From the NCBI RefSeq assembly GCF_018861145.1, contig NZ_JAHKQT010000032.1, forward strand, positions 62,001 through 126,000: 64,000 nucleotides of DNA. The letters are read 5' to 3'. Positions 51,379 to 61,224 of this stretch are shown piece by piece (the first letter of the stretch is position 1; every line of letters starts with the position of its first letter). Position numbers and translations under genes: made by a program. This DNA comes from Poseidonibacter lekithochrous (GTDB taxonomy: Bacteria; Campylobacterota; Campylobacteria; Campylobacterales; Arcobacteraceae). The notes under the pieces are model-generated. The model was not told where the DNA came from. It was given only the letters and a program-made list of their open reading frames with translations, and ran no database searches.

Positions 51379-52682
51379 TGGATATTGAAGATCTAATTAA
51401 AAATATCGATTCAACAAATCTTTCAATTGCTTTTGGAAGAATAAAAAACATTTCAACAACAACAATTACTGCAATTGGTCTAGAAGTAGCTGTTGGAGAT
51501 ATCGTAAAAATTGAATCCGTACAACATAACTCTACAGTTTTAGGTATGGTTGCGTCAATTTCTAATGATGAATTCACTATAGTTCCTTTCTCTTTTATTG
51601 AAGGATTTAGAATCTATGACAAAGTTTATTTACAAAAAGAAGGACTTTCCGTAAAATGTGGATATGGACTTTTAGGACGTGTAGTAAATGCATTGGGCGA
51701 GCCAATTGATGATGCAGGAAAAATAAAAGATTTAGTAGAAAGTTCAGCAATAAATAAACTTTCAATGCCTCCTTTAGAACGTGGAATAATTGAAGAAAGA
51801 TTTTCAACAGGGGTTAAATCTATTGATTCAATGTTGACATCAGGAAAAGGCCAGAAAGTAGGAATATTCGCAGGTTCTGGTGTTGGTAAATCAACACTTA
51901 TGGGAATGATCGTAAAAGGTTGTGAAGCTCAGATTAAAATTGTTGCACTAATCGGAGAAAGAGGACGTGAAATTCCTGAATTTATTCATTATAATTTAGA
52001 TAATAATTTAGATAATACTGTAATTATTGCAGCTACATCTGATGAATCAGCATTAATGCGTAAATATGGAGCTTTTACTGCAATGGCAATTGCAGAATTC
52101 TTTAGAGATAAAGGACATGATGTTTTACTTATGATGGACTCAGTTACAAGATTTGCAATGGCTCAAAGAGAAATAGGATTAAGTACAGGAGAACCACCTG
52201 TTAGTCGCGGGTATCCACCTTCAGTATTCTCTCTACTTCCACAACTAATGGAGCGAGCGGGTAATAATAAAAAAGGGTCAATAACAGCTTTTTTCACAGT
52301 ATTAGTTGATGGTGATGATATGAATGATCCAATTGCAGATCAAAGTAGATCTATTTTAGATGGGCATATTGTGCTAACTAGAGAATTAACAGAGCAAGGA
52401 TTTTATCCCCCAATTAACTTGTTAAAATCAGCCTCAAGAGTAATGGATAAAGTAGTTGATAAAGAGCATTATAATGACTTTTTAAAGTTAAAAAGAGTAT
52501 TATCTTTAATAAAAGAGAACGAAGTTTTAGTTCGTGTAGGTGCATACAAACAAGGTATGGATCCTGAATTAGATAGTGCGATGGAAAAAAAAGAAAAGAT
52601 CAGAGAATTTTTAGTTCAGGGAACTGATAAAAAATATGATTTCAATGAAATTGTATCAATGCTTAGAAAGGTTTTAAAATGA
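51378..52682 (+). CDS. fliI: FliI, flagellar export ATPase
   Basis: Hexameric ATPase of the flagellar type III export system, 434 residues. Walker A GSGVGKST (166-173), LIGERGREIPEF, LLMMDSVTRFAMAQREIGL and PVSRGYPPSVFSLLPQLMERAG are all typical. It lacks a neighbouring fliJ and overlaps flgL by four bases. Confidence 0.97.
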   Translation: MDIEDLIKNIDSTNLSIAFGRIKNISTTTITAIGLEVAVGDIVKIESVQHNSTVLGMVASISNDEFTIVPFSFIEGFRIYDKVYLQKEGLSVKCGYGLLGRVVNALGEPIDDAGKIKDLVESSAINKLSMPPLERGIIEERFSTGVKSIDSMLTSGKGQKVGIFAGSGVGKSTLMGMIVKGCEAQIKIVALIGERGREIPEFIHYNLDNNLDNTVIIAATSDESALMRKYGAFTAMAIAEFFRDKGHDVLLMMDSVTRFAMAQREIGLSTGEPPVSRGYPPSVFSLLPQLMERAGNNKKGSITAFFTVLVDGDDMNDPIADQSRSILDGHIVLTRELTEQGFYPPINLLKSASRVMDKVVDKEHYNDFLKLKRVLSLIKENEVLVRVGAYKQGMDPELDSAMEKKEKIREFLVQGTDKKYDFNEIVSMLRKVLK

Positions 52683-53809
52683 TTAATCAAACAGATCAAA
52701 CGTTATTTAGATTAGCTAACTTAAATGCAGAGCAAACAAGAATATCCTATCAAATGGCAACAGGAAAAAAAATTGATAATGGTAGTGAAGATGCTTCAGG
52801 ATATTCAAGAGAAATATTTGTAGATGATAGAATTAGAACCTATGAGGGTATAAAATACCAAATTGAAAGAACAACTGTACAAAATAATGCTTCTGATTCA
52901 GCAATAGGTGAAATGAAGAAGTTACTTGAAGTAGTTAAAACAGAATTGATTAGAGCAAGTACTGATACTACAAGTGATGAAGGAAGAAAAGCAATAGCCT
53001 TAAATATTGCTGGTATTAAGGAAAATCTTTATGATTTAGCTAATACACAAATTGAAGGTGAATATTTATTCTCTGGTTCAGATAGTTCAGTAAAGCCATT
53101 TGCTAATGACTCTGATGTTATATCATATCAAGGAGATAATTCTTTAAGAAAAATTGCGGTTGATGATGGTTCTTATAGAGAACGTGGAGTTACTGGTTAT
53201 GATGTAATGACTTATCCTTCTAGTACTGCAACGTTTGGGGAAGCTTTTAGTTTTAAAGATACACAGAGTAATACAATTATTGATCAAGATGGTTCAATAT
53301 GGGAATTAAATGCAGGAAAGACAGATATCCAAAAACTTGATGAAGAAGGTAATTTATCAATTCCTTTAGAATCAAAGCCTATCTCATCAAATGATGGATT
53401 AACTCCTACTACTTATACTATAGCTGATATTGGTTCAACTATTGGTGTAGATGAGGGAATAAAATTTGAAGATAGATCAAGTATTTTTGATTTACTTGAT
53501 ACTATAACAGAAAGTTTAAATAATAGTGATATGGATACTCTATCTGAAAGCCAAGAAATTTTTTCTGGTGCTTATGATTCTTTAAATGTTGCACATGCTA
53601 AATTGGGTGCTAAAAATCAAATATTTGAACTTTCATTAGAAAGAGTTTCATCAAAATTAACACAATATAATATTTTGTCTCAAGAAATTGGTGCAGTTGA
53701 TTTAGCTGCAGTTGCTATTGAATCCAAATCACTAGAGATAACTTATACAGCACTATATTCAACGATACAAAAAACAAATGAATTATCATTAGTAAATTTT
53801 CTAAAATAG
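52679..53809 (+). CDS. flgL: FlgL, hook-filament junction protein
   Basis: Second junction protein, a flagellin-like protein of 376 residues. N-terminal RLANLNAEQTRISYQMATGKKIDNGSEDASGY (core RISYQMATGKKI) and IEGEYLFSGSDSSVKPF, and the C-terminal helix ending in STIQKTNELSLVNFL. FlgK, its partner, is not in the window. It may rely on the FlgN-like chaperone at 41614. Confidence 0.88.
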   Translation: MINQTDQTLFRLANLNAEQTRISYQMATGKKIDNGSEDASGYSREIFVDDRIRTYEGIKYQIERTTVQNNASDSAIGEMKKLLEVVKTELIRASTDTTSDEGRKAIALNIAGIKENLYDLANTQIEGEYLFSGSDSSVKPFANDSDVISYQGDNSLRKIAVDDGSYRERGVTGYDVMTYPSSTATFGEAFSFKDTQSNTIIDQDGSIWELNAGKTDIQKLDEEGNLSIPLESKPISSNDGLTPTTYTIADIGSTIGVDEGIKFEDRSSIFDLLDTITESLNNSDMDTLSESQEIFSGAYDSLNVAHAKLGAKNQIFELSLERVSSKLTQYNILSQEIGAVDLAAVAIESKSLEITYTALYSTIQKTNELSLVNFLK

Positions 53810-53826
53810 TTAAATAAAAGTAATAC

Positions 53827-55938
53827 ATGAACATAAGAAAGATATTTAGTAAAGATTTATTTGTTGTTGCAATATTTGTATCAATATTAACGATTATTAT
53901 TGTTCCATTATCAAAAGGGATTTTAGATTTTTTTCTAATAATCTCTTTGTCTTTGTCTTTACTTATTTTACTTATTTCTTTATATATACAAAAGCCTGCA
54001 GACTTAACTACGTTCCCTACAATAATATTAATTTTAGCACTTTTTAGACTATCCCTAAATATAGCAACTACTAGATCTATTTTAAGTGAAGGACATAATG
54101 GTCCAGAGGCTGTAAGTTCGATAATTTCTGCTTTTGGGGATTTTGTTGTTGGTGGGAATATGGTTATTGGTGTAATCATATTTATTATCCTTGTACTTAT
54201 AAACTTTATGGTTGTAACAAAGGGTGCAACGAGAGTTGCTGAGGTAACTGCAAGATTTACACTTGATTCAATGCCTGGAAAGCAAATGGCTATCGATGCA
54301 GATTTAAATGCTGGTTTTATTGATGACAAACAAGCACAGCAAAGAAGAAAAGAGTTAATCTCGGAAGCAAACTTTTATGGAGCAATGGATGGGTCTTCAA
54401 AGTTTGTAAAAGGTGATGCTGTTGCTGGTATTATCATTACTTTAGTAAACTTAATTGGTGGATTACTTATAGGATTATTTCAACATGATATGACAGTAGC
54501 TGAAAGTGGTGAGATATATACGATTTTAACAATTGGTGATGGATTAGTTGCACAACTTCCAGCACTTATTTTATCAACTGCAACGGCTATTATTATTACC
54601 AGATCTAATATGGATGAAGAAAAATTTGCTGATCAATCTATTAACCAATTAGTTAAAGATAGTAAGTCCTTAATTTTAGTTGGAATTGGCATGGTATTAT
54701 TTTCATTAATACCAGGGTTTCCTACTGGAATTTTAGTTGTAATGGGCTTATTATTAGTATTTATTGGTTATACAATTGGAATGATTAATGAGCAAAAAGA
54801 TAATGCAATTACTAGGTTTTTTAAACCAGAAACTGCAAAAGCAAAAGTTGATGATAATATAGATACTCTTAAAGATAGAAAGAAAAAAGCAGCAGTTCCA
54901 AATGAAGAACAATCTATTGAAACTATAATGAAACTTGAAGTTTTAGAATTAAAATTAGGTATTAGATTATTACAATTAGTACAAGGAAATTCAGAATTAC
55001 TTGATAAAATTAAAGCTATTAGAAAAACTATTGCAACAGAATTAGGATTTGTAATTCCACAAATTAGAATTTCAGATGATGCAACATTAGCTCCAAATGA
55101 ATATCGATTATTCTTAAAAAGAATACCCCTAGTTAGTGGGAAAGTTGAAATTGAGAAACTTCTTGCAATGGGTGGTTTAGGAAATGAAAAGCTTCAAGGT
55201 TTAAAAGTAAAAGAACCTGTATTTAATTTGGAAGCTACATGGATTAAACCAGAATTAAAAGAAGAAGCATTAATGAAAGGCTTTACTGTTGTTGATGCTC
55301 CTACAATTATTTCAACACATATTTCTGAAATAATAAAAAAACATGCTGAAGATATTATTACAAGACAAGATATTGTTGATATTATTGACAGACTTAAAAA
55401 AGATTTCCCTATTGTAATAGAAGAAGCTATGAAAGTAACTTCTTATGGTGCTTTATTAAAAGTATCAAAAGATTTATTACATGAAAAAATCCCTATTGTT
55501 GATATGCTTACAATTATTGAAGCCATTGCAGATATTGCAGAGTTTACAAAAGCTCCTGATATTTTACTTGAACATGTTAGATCTAAACTATTTAGATTAA
55601 TCACTGAAAAGTTCAAAGATACGGATGGTGTTTTACATATTATTACAATCAAGCCTGAGTTAGAACAGCAGTTTATTGGTAAACTCCAAGAGCAACACGG
55701 AGTTTCTCAATTAATGCTTTCAATTGCAGAGATTAACAATTTAGTTACTAAAACAAAAGAGTTATTAGATGAAATTGAAGTTAAAGGTTTTTCAAAAGTA
55801 ACCATGGTTGTAGACCCTGTTTTAAGAAAAAGAATATCAGAAATTTATGAAAAATTTGGATTACAAGTTGCCGTATTATCCCATGCAGAACTTGATTCAA
55901 AAGCTAATTTTGCAATAGAAGGAACATTAAATTTTTAG
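53827..55938 (+). CDS. flhA: FlhA, export gate protein
   Basis: Main export gate ring, 703 residues: seven or eight N-terminal membrane helices, the FHIPEP-type loop with FTLDSMPGKQMAIDADLNAGFID (core LDSMPGKQMAIDADLN) and a large cytoplasmic domain from about residue 345 that docks chaperone-substrate complexes. In C-terminus PFRAP-type helices end at AIEGTLNF. Followed three bases on by a BatD-like gene, so they are likely cotranscribed. Confidence 0.97.
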   Translation: MNIRKIFSKDLFVVAIFVSILTIIIVPLSKGILDFFLIISLSLSLLILLISLYIQKPADLTTFPTIILILALFRLSLNIATTRSILSEGHNGPEAVSSIISAFGDFVVGGNMVIGVIIFIILVLINFMVVTKGATRVAEVTARFTLDSMPGKQMAIDADLNAGFIDDKQAQQRRKELISEANFYGAMDGSSKFVKGDAVAGIIITLVNLIGGLLIGLFQHDMTVAESGEIYTILTIGDGLVAQLPALILSTATAIIITRSNMDEEKFADQSINQLVKDSKSLILVGIGMVLFSLIPGFPTGILVVMGLLLVFIGYTIGMINEQKDNAITRFFKPETAKAKVDDNIDTLKDRKKKAAVPNEEQSIETIMKLEVLELKLGIRLLQLVQGNSELLDKIKAIRKTIATELGFVIPQIRISDDATLAPNEYRLFLKRIPLVSGKVEIEKLLAMGGLGNEKLQGLKVKEPVFNLEATWIKPELKEEALMKGFTVVDAPTIISTHISEIIKKHAEDIITRQDIVDIIDRLKKDFPIVIEEAMKVTSYGALLKVSKDLLHEKIPIVDMLTIIEAIADIAEFTKAPDILLEHVRSKLFRLITEKFKDTDGVLHIITIKPELEQQFIGKLQEQHGVSQLMLSIAEINNLVTKTKELLDEIEVKGFSKVTMVVDPVLRKRISEIYEKFGLQVAVLSHAELDSKANFAIEGTLNF

Positions 55939-55940
55939 CC

Positions 55941-57401
55941 ATGTTTTTAATTAAGTATTTTATTTTATCAACTATTTTTTTATTATCACTGTTTGCAAAT
56001 GTACAACTTAGTATTCCAAAAGATGTTGTACGAGGTGAAGCTTTATACTTTTCTGTTGAGATTACTGGAAATAATATTTCTTTTCCTAATTTGAAAACTA
56101 TAGATTCTTATGCTGTTCAGGAAGTATCAAGTTCAACGTCAACAAATATAATAAATAGTCAAATTATAAAAAAAATTAAAAAAGTCTATTCTTTATATCC
56201 TACAAAAGATTTTATATTTCCTGCTTTAAAATTTGTAGTAGATGGAAAGGATTATTTCTCAAAAAAACAAAATATAGTATTAAAAAATCCAGAAAAAACT
56301 ATTTCATCAAATTTTGAATTATCTTTAAAAGCTAATACAAATGAGCTATATGTAAATGAGAACTTTATATTAACTCTGTTTTTTAAATATAAAAAGAATG
56401 CAAATATAGTTGATTTATCTTTTGAAAAACCTAGTTTTGATAATTTCTGGTATAAGCAATTGGATAATTCAAAACAATATCAAGAAGGCGAATTTGTTAT
56501 ACAAGAATTAAATTTTTTATTATTTCCTCTTAAAAGTGGTACTTTAAAAATAAATCCATTAAAAATAAATGCACAAATAATTGAAGCTAATAAGTCATTT
56601 TCTTTCTTTTCAAATCCTACCTCAAATGTAAAAATTTATTCAAATGGATTAGAGTTTAATGTTAAAGATTTACCTTCAAATATAAATTTAATCGGAAAAT
56701 TTGATATTAAAACACAAGTTGATAAAGTAAAAATCAATCAAGGAGAAGCGATATCTTATAAGCTAGAGATTAATGGATATGGTAATATTGATGATATTAG
56801 TGATATAAAACTTGATTTAAAAGATGCCACAATTTATGAAAACAAACCAGTTATAATTGCAAAGTATGCAGATAATAAGTATAAAGGAACATATACTAAA
56901 GTATTTTCAATTATTCCAAATAAATCAATGACCATCCCAAAGATAAATTTAGAGTATTTTGATAAAGAGTTAGAAAAAGTTGTTTTAAAACAAAGTGATG
57001 AAATTAATATTGAAGTTTTAGAAGATAAGATAGTAAAACAAGTAGAATTAATACAAAAACCTGAAGTTAAAATCAAAGAAAAAGAAGTGGTAAAAATAAT
57101 AGAGAAAAACTCTACTAAAGATAGGGTGATATTCTTTTGCTTAGGTCTTATTGTAGGAATATTAATATTAGGTTTATATTACTATGTTATAAAATATAAG
57201 AATAAAAATAAATCTTCTGATACAGCTTTATTAAAGAAAATAAAGAAGTTAAAAAATAAAGATGAATTATTGAAGGTTTTAGCCGTTTACATAAACATAG
57301 ATTCTTCTTTAGATAAATTAATTTTCAAATTAGAAGAAAAAAATGATATCAAATTACTAAAAAAAGATATCATAATAAAAATAAAAGAATTAAAGTTATA
57401 A
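55941..57401 (+). CDS. BatD-like membrane protein behind flhA
   Basis: A 486-residue exported protein: signal peptide (residues 1-19), a long beta-rich extracytoplasmic region starting VQLSIPKDVVRGEALYFSVEI, one membrane helix near residues 396-418 (VIFFCLGLIVGILILGLYYYV) and a short basic cytoplasmic tail. This layout and the N-terminal motif match BatD/oxygen-tolerance family proteins. Those usually accompany the von Willebrand factor proteins BatA and BatB, which are absent here. The three-base gap to flhA and 11 bases to the adaptor-like gene imply one transcript, so a flagellar link is plausible but unproven. Confidence 0.7.
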   Translation: MFLIKYFILSTIFLLSLFANVQLSIPKDVVRGEALYFSVEITGNNISFPNLKTIDSYAVQEVSSSTSTNIINSQIIKKIKKVYSLYPTKDFIFPALKFVVDGKDYFSKKQNIVLKNPEKTISSNFELSLKANTNELYVNENFILTLFFKYKKNANIVDLSFEKPSFDNFWYKQLDNSKQYQEGEFVIQELNFLLFPLKSGTLKINPLKINAQIIEANKSFSFFSNPTSNVKIYSNGLEFNVKDLPSNINLIGKFDIKTQVDKVKINQGEAISYKLEINGYGNIDDISDIKLDLKDATIYENKPVIIAKYADNKYKGTYTKVFSIIPNKSMTIPKINLEYFDKELEKVVLKQSDEINIEVLEDKIVKQVELIQKPEVKIKEKEVVKIIEKNSTKDRVIFFCLGLIVGILILGLYYYVIKYKNKNKSSDTALLKKIKKLKNKDELLKVLAVYINIDSSLDKLIFKLEEKNDIKLLKKDIIIKIKELKL

Positions 57402-57412
57402 GGATAAATTAG

Positions 57413-58120
57413 ATGAAAATATTGATATTATGTTTTATATTATTCAACGCAGTCTTTGCAGCAGAGTATTATGCAAAATTGGAGCCAATTGAAAGTTACA
57501 AAGTTAAAGCAGCCGTTGCAGGAAAAGTAATTTTCTCAAATACTGATATAGAAGGTTTTAATGCAAATAATTCAACTATTGTAGAATTAGATTCTACAGT
57601 TAATCAAATGGATTTACAACAATCTCGAAGTAAATTAAAATTTATTGATGAGATGATTACTATTGAAACGAATAATTATAATAGATTAAAAAAAGTTTCT
57701 TCTAAATCTGCCTTTGAAAAAGATACTCAAAAATTAAAAGTTATAAATCTTAAGTCCTCAAAAGCTGACATGATTATAAAGATCGAGAATTTAAAAGATA
57801 CTATTAAAAATAAAAAATTAATTGAAAAATCAAATTATATTTCGATGATTTCAGTTAAAGAAGGAGATTATGTTAGTCCTGGAACTTTACTTTATGAATC
57901 AAAAGATTTATCAAAAGCAAAGCTAGAAATTTTTGTACCTATTTTAGAAGCTGAAAAATTAAAAGATAAAACTGTTTATCTTGATGGTTCAAAAAGTGAT
58001 GTAAAAATAAATAAAATTTTTAATATTGCTGATAGCCAAAATATATCTTCATATAAAGTAGAGCTTTTAGTCCCTAATGTAAAAACTTTTTCAAGATTGG
58101 TGAAAATTGAATTCAAATAA
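57413..58120 (+). CDS. small periplasmic adaptor (HlyD/RND membrane-fusion-like) protein
   Basis: A 235-residue exported protein with a signal peptide (residues 1-16), a barrel-sandwich half-motif (YKVKAAVAGKVIFSN near residue 30), a helical hairpin (about 62-135) and a second lipoyl-like half with SVKEGDYVSPGTLLYESKDL (about 145-165), which is the plan of periplasmic adaptor proteins but much shorter, without a complete membrane-proximal domain. No transporter or outer-membrane channel is next to it. It overlaps the molybdopterin gene by 14 bases and follows the BatD-like gene. Confidence 0.62.
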   Translation: MKILILCFILFNAVFAAEYYAKLEPIESYKVKAAVAGKVIFSNTDIEGFNANNSTIVELDSTVNQMDLQQSRSKLKFIDEMITIETNNYNRLKKVSSKSAFEKDTQKLKVINLKSSKADMIIKIENLKDTIKNKKLIEKSNYISMISVKEGDYVSPGTLLYESKDLSKAKLEIFVPILEAEKLKDKTVYLDGSKSDVKINKIFNIADSQNISSYKVELLVPNVKTFSRLVKIEFK

Positions 58121-59813
58121 AAAAGTAGCATGTCCTATGGACTGTTACGATGCTTGTCAAGCAGAAGTGATTGAGGGTAATGTTAAAGGCACAAAAAATA
58201 ATGTAGTGACTAATGGAAAGTTATGTGTAAATTTTGCGCAGTTATTAAAACAGGATTATTTAAAGAGTGCAATTTTTGATAAGAGTGAAATTTCTTTAGA
58301 TGAGTCTTTAAAAATATTAAGTGAAAAATTAGAAAATACTGAGCCTTCAAAAACTTTATTTTATACAGGTAGTGGAAATCTAGGAGTTATGCAAAACTCA
58401 ACAAAAAACTTCTTTACTCAATATGGATCTGTTTTAACAAAAGGAAGTTTATGTGACGGTGGAGGTGGATTAGGGATTGAGCAAGGAAGACAAGCTGTAA
58501 TTAATCCACCAATTGAAAAACTTATTAACTCAGATATTATTATTGTTTGGGGACGAAACTTTTCAGTAACTTCTTCACATATGTACAATCTTGTAAAAGA
58601 TAAAACATTTATTACTATTGATCCTATAAAAACAGATATTGCAAAAAAATCTAAAATTCATATGCAGATTAATCCTAAAACAGATTATGAATTAGCATTA
58701 TTATTAACACGATTTACACATATGCAAGATATGGAAGATGAAGAGTTTTTAGAAGAACATACAGAAGGTTCTGATTGGTTCTTTGATATTACTAGAAATA
58801 GACCTGTAGTTTCTTATGAAGCAACTACAGGAGTGCCATTATCACAAGTTAATGAGCTTTTAGAATTAGTTGAAAATAAAAAAGTTTCAATAGTTGTAGG
58901 ACTTGGTGTTCAAAAGTATTTTGAAGGTGCACAAATAATGAGATGTATAGATTCTTTTGCTGCATACTTGGGTGTTCATAAAAAAGATTCAGGTGGTGTT
59001 TGGTACTTAAGTGATTCTTCACATGGTTATGAAAATCAGTTAAAAATTGAAGGAAAAAATAAAAAAGTTTCAGTAGCTGAAGTTGATTTTTCTTCTTATG
59101 ATTTAGTATTTATACAAGGTGGAAATCCTGTAGTTTCTGCACCAAACACTAAAAGTGTAATTGAAGGTTTAAAAAACAGCTTTGTAGTTTGTTTTACGAC
59201 TACTTATAATGATACTTGTGAATATGCTAACTTAGTTATACCTTCTTCATCTTTTCTTTCTAAAAGAGATGTAAGGCTATCTTATGGACATGAATATAAA
59301 GCAATCTCAGAAATAGTTGAACCTTCACTTGAAAATACTGTAAGTGAATATGAATTAGCAACATATTTAATAGAAAGATTTGGCTTTAAAGCAATGAAAT
59401 CAGAAGATGAAATTATTGATTATTATAAAAATACAATAGTAGTTCATGAAGATTTTGAAACATTTGAATTTATTGAAGAGTTAGATATTGAACCTTTATA
59501 TAAAAATAAAACTTCTTCAAACTTTTATTTAATTACAGGGAAGAGTAAAAACTCTTTAAATTCTCAATTTACAATTGATAATCATGTGTATTTACATCCT
59601 TCAAGTGGTTTTTCTACTGAAGATAATGTAAAAATCACTTCACCTTATGGGGAAGCCATATTTACTGTTAAAATTAGCGAAGATATTAAAGAAGAGTGTG
59701 CATTTTTTTACACAGGAAATAAGAAAACAAACTATTTAACACCAAATAAAGCTGATGAAGAATCATTTTCTGCAATGTTCCAAGAGGTTTTAATAGAAAT
59801 TGAATTATCGTAA
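58107..59813 (+). CDS. compact molybdopterin oxidoreductase of the DMSO reductase family
   Basis: A 568-residue enzyme without signal peptide, so cytoplasmic. Cys pattern C9-x3-C13-x3-C17 and C40 in GKLCVN would hold one [4Fe-4S] cluster. The region GSLCDGGGGLG (about residue 115) could provide a cysteine molybdenum ligand, and IIVWGRNFSVTSSHMYN and FIQGGNPVVSAPNTKSV match cofactor-binding segments. It is shorter than most family members. The substrate cannot be told: formate dehydrogenase-like and anaerobic dehydrogenase-like branches share the CPMDC start. TTG start within the previous gene; MFS gene overlaps by 14 bases. Confidence 0.8.
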   Translation: MNSNKKVACPMDCYDACQAEVIEGNVKGTKNNVVTNGKLCVNFAQLLKQDYLKSAIFDKSEISLDESLKILSEKLENTEPSKTLFYTGSGNLGVMQNSTKNFFTQYGSVLTKGSLCDGGGGLGIEQGRQAVINPPIEKLINSDIIIVWGRNFSVTSSHMYNLVKDKTFITIDPIKTDIAKKSKIHMQINPKTDYELALLLTRFTHMQDMEDEEFLEEHTEGSDWFFDITRNRPVVSYEATTGVPLSQVNELLELVENKKVSIVVGLGVQKYFEGAQIMRCIDSFAAYLGVHKKDSGGVWYLSDSSHGYENQLKIEGKNKKVSVAEVDFSSYDLVFIQGGNPVVSAPNTKSVIEGLKNSFVVCFTTTYNDTCEYANLVIPSSSFLSKRDVRLSYGHEYKAISEIVEPSLENTVSEYELATYLIERFGFKAMKSEDEIIDYYKNTIVVHEDFETFEFIEELDIEPLYKNKTSSNFYLITGKSKNSLNSQFTIDNHVYLHPSSGFSTEDNVKITSPYGEAIFTVKISEDIKEECAFFYTGNKKTNYLTPNKADEESFSAMFQEVLIEIELS

Positions 59814-60981
59814 GTTATTTGCTAAACATAAAATAATTCGTGATTTATCACTAGTTCAATTTATTGCATATTTTGGAGCATGGTTTTCAAATGTTGCAAT
59901 TTATACAATGCTTGTAGATTTTGGTTCTTCTGAATTAGCAATTGCAACAGTTACTGCTATGCATTTTTTACCAGCTGTTCTAATGGCTCCTTTTTCAGGA
60001 GCTATTATAGATAGATTTAAAATCAAACCTTTGATGCTTTCTTTATTAGTTGTTGAATTTATAATGACCTTACTTTTTTTAACAATAGAAAACGAAAGTC
60101 AAATATGGCTTTTAATGATATTTATATTTATTAGAATGAGTGCTGCTTCGATATTCTTCTCAACAGAAATGTCGCTTTTAGCAAAACTTCTAAAAGGTGA
60201 GGCCTTACAAAAAGCAAATGAAATACACTCTATTATTTGGTCCTTTTGTTATGCAGCTGGAATGGCAGTTAGTGCATTAATTGTAAATTATATAGGTATA
60301 AAAGCTGCTTTTATAGTTGATTCTTTATTTTTTCTTGTAGCTTTTATCGCCTTTTATAGAATAGACTTTGTTGTAAAGGCAAGTATTGTTCAAGATAAAA
60401 TATTTACTTTAATTAAAGATGGCTTCTTATATATAAAAGAGAATAAAATTATTATGCATTTGATATTTTTACATGCAAGTGTTGGTTTAACATCTTTTGA
60501 TACTTTAGTTACATTGCTTGCTAAAAGTGAATATAAGTATGTTATATCTGTGCCTTTAGCAATTGGCATATCAAATGCTACAAGAGCAGTAGCATTAATG
60601 ATAGGGCCATTTCTAATCTCAAAATATGTTAATAAAAATAACTTGCATTATTTATTATGTCTTCAAGGAATAATGATAATGATATGGGGATTAACACAAT
60701 TTAATTTTTACATTTCACTTATCTCTTTATTTTTCGTAGGACTTTTTACAACAGTACTTTGGTCATTTACTTATGCATTATTACAAGATAAATGTGAAGA
60801 AAAATATTTAGGTCGAGTTATATCATATAATGATATGTTTTTTATGATTTCGTGTATTCTAACTACCTTGTTTATCGGATTAATGGCAAGTTTAAGTTCG
60901 CTTGCTATAATTACTATTCTATTAGGCCTAGGTTTTATTATTTTTGCCTATTACTATACTAGGATATTAAAATGGATATAA
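59800..60981 (+). CDS. MFS-family transporter
   Basis: A 393-residue inner-membrane transporter with about twelve hydrophobic helices and the motif FSGAIIDRFKIKPLM between helices 2 and 3 (MFS motif A-like). A second landmark is LGRVISYNDMFFM near residue 340. It resembles drug or solute exporters of the MFS_3 type; substrate unknown. TTG start 12 bases after AGAGG, overlapping the molybdopterin gene by 14 bases, so the two are translationally coupled. Confidence 0.84.
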   Translation: MNYRKLFAKHKIIRDLSLVQFIAYFGAWFSNVAIYTMLVDFGSSELAIATVTAMHFLPAVLMAPFSGAIIDRFKIKPLMLSLLVVEFIMTLLFLTIENESQIWLLMIFIFIRMSAASIFFSTEMSLLAKLLKGEALQKANEIHSIIWSFCYAAGMAVSALIVNYIGIKAAFIVDSLFFLVAFIAFYRIDFVVKASIVQDKIFTLIKDGFLYIKENKIIMHLIFLHASVGLTSFDTLVTLLAKSEYKYVISVPLAIGISNATRAVALMIGPFLISKYVNKNNLHYLLCLQGIMIMIWGLTQFNFYISLISLFFVGLFTTVLWSFTYALLQDKCEEKYLGRVISYNDMFFMISCILTTLFIGLMASLSSLAIITILLGLGFIIFAYYYTRILKWI

Positions 60982-61196
60982 ACGAAAAAATATTATTACT
61001 TGCAATATTAAAGAAAAAAGATGATGAAACATTAATGGATGTAGTATCAACTTTGGAAAATACTCAACTTTTTACATTAAAAGAAGGCAAAAAACTTCTT
61101 AAAAAATTAAAAAGTGAAGAGTTTCTTACTGAGGGTCATCTAACATTAAAAGGTGATTTAATAGCAAAAGAAGTAGAGCAAGAATTTAAAATATAG
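60972..61196 (+). CDS. 74-residue protein of unknown function
   Basis: A small charged protein (Lys/Leu/Glu-rich) beginning ten bases inside the MFS gene. Helical throughout, ending with FLTEGHLTLKGDLIAKEVEQEF, which looks like a recognition helix and wing of a small winged-helix fold, but the similarity is weak. The coupling to the MFS gene supports that it is expressed. Confidence 0.55.
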   Translation: MDINEKILLLAILKKKDDETLMDVVSTLENTQLFTLKEGKKLLKKLKSEEFLTEGHLTLKGDLIAKEVEQEFKI

Positions 61197-61224
61197 CACT
61201 ACAAAATAAACAAAAAGGAAATTA

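Noticed and set aside
53715-54329. 204-codon open frame opposite the flgL end and flhA start
   Set aside because: Overlaps two confidently identified genes on the other strand; composition and lack of motifs fit a chance antisense frame.
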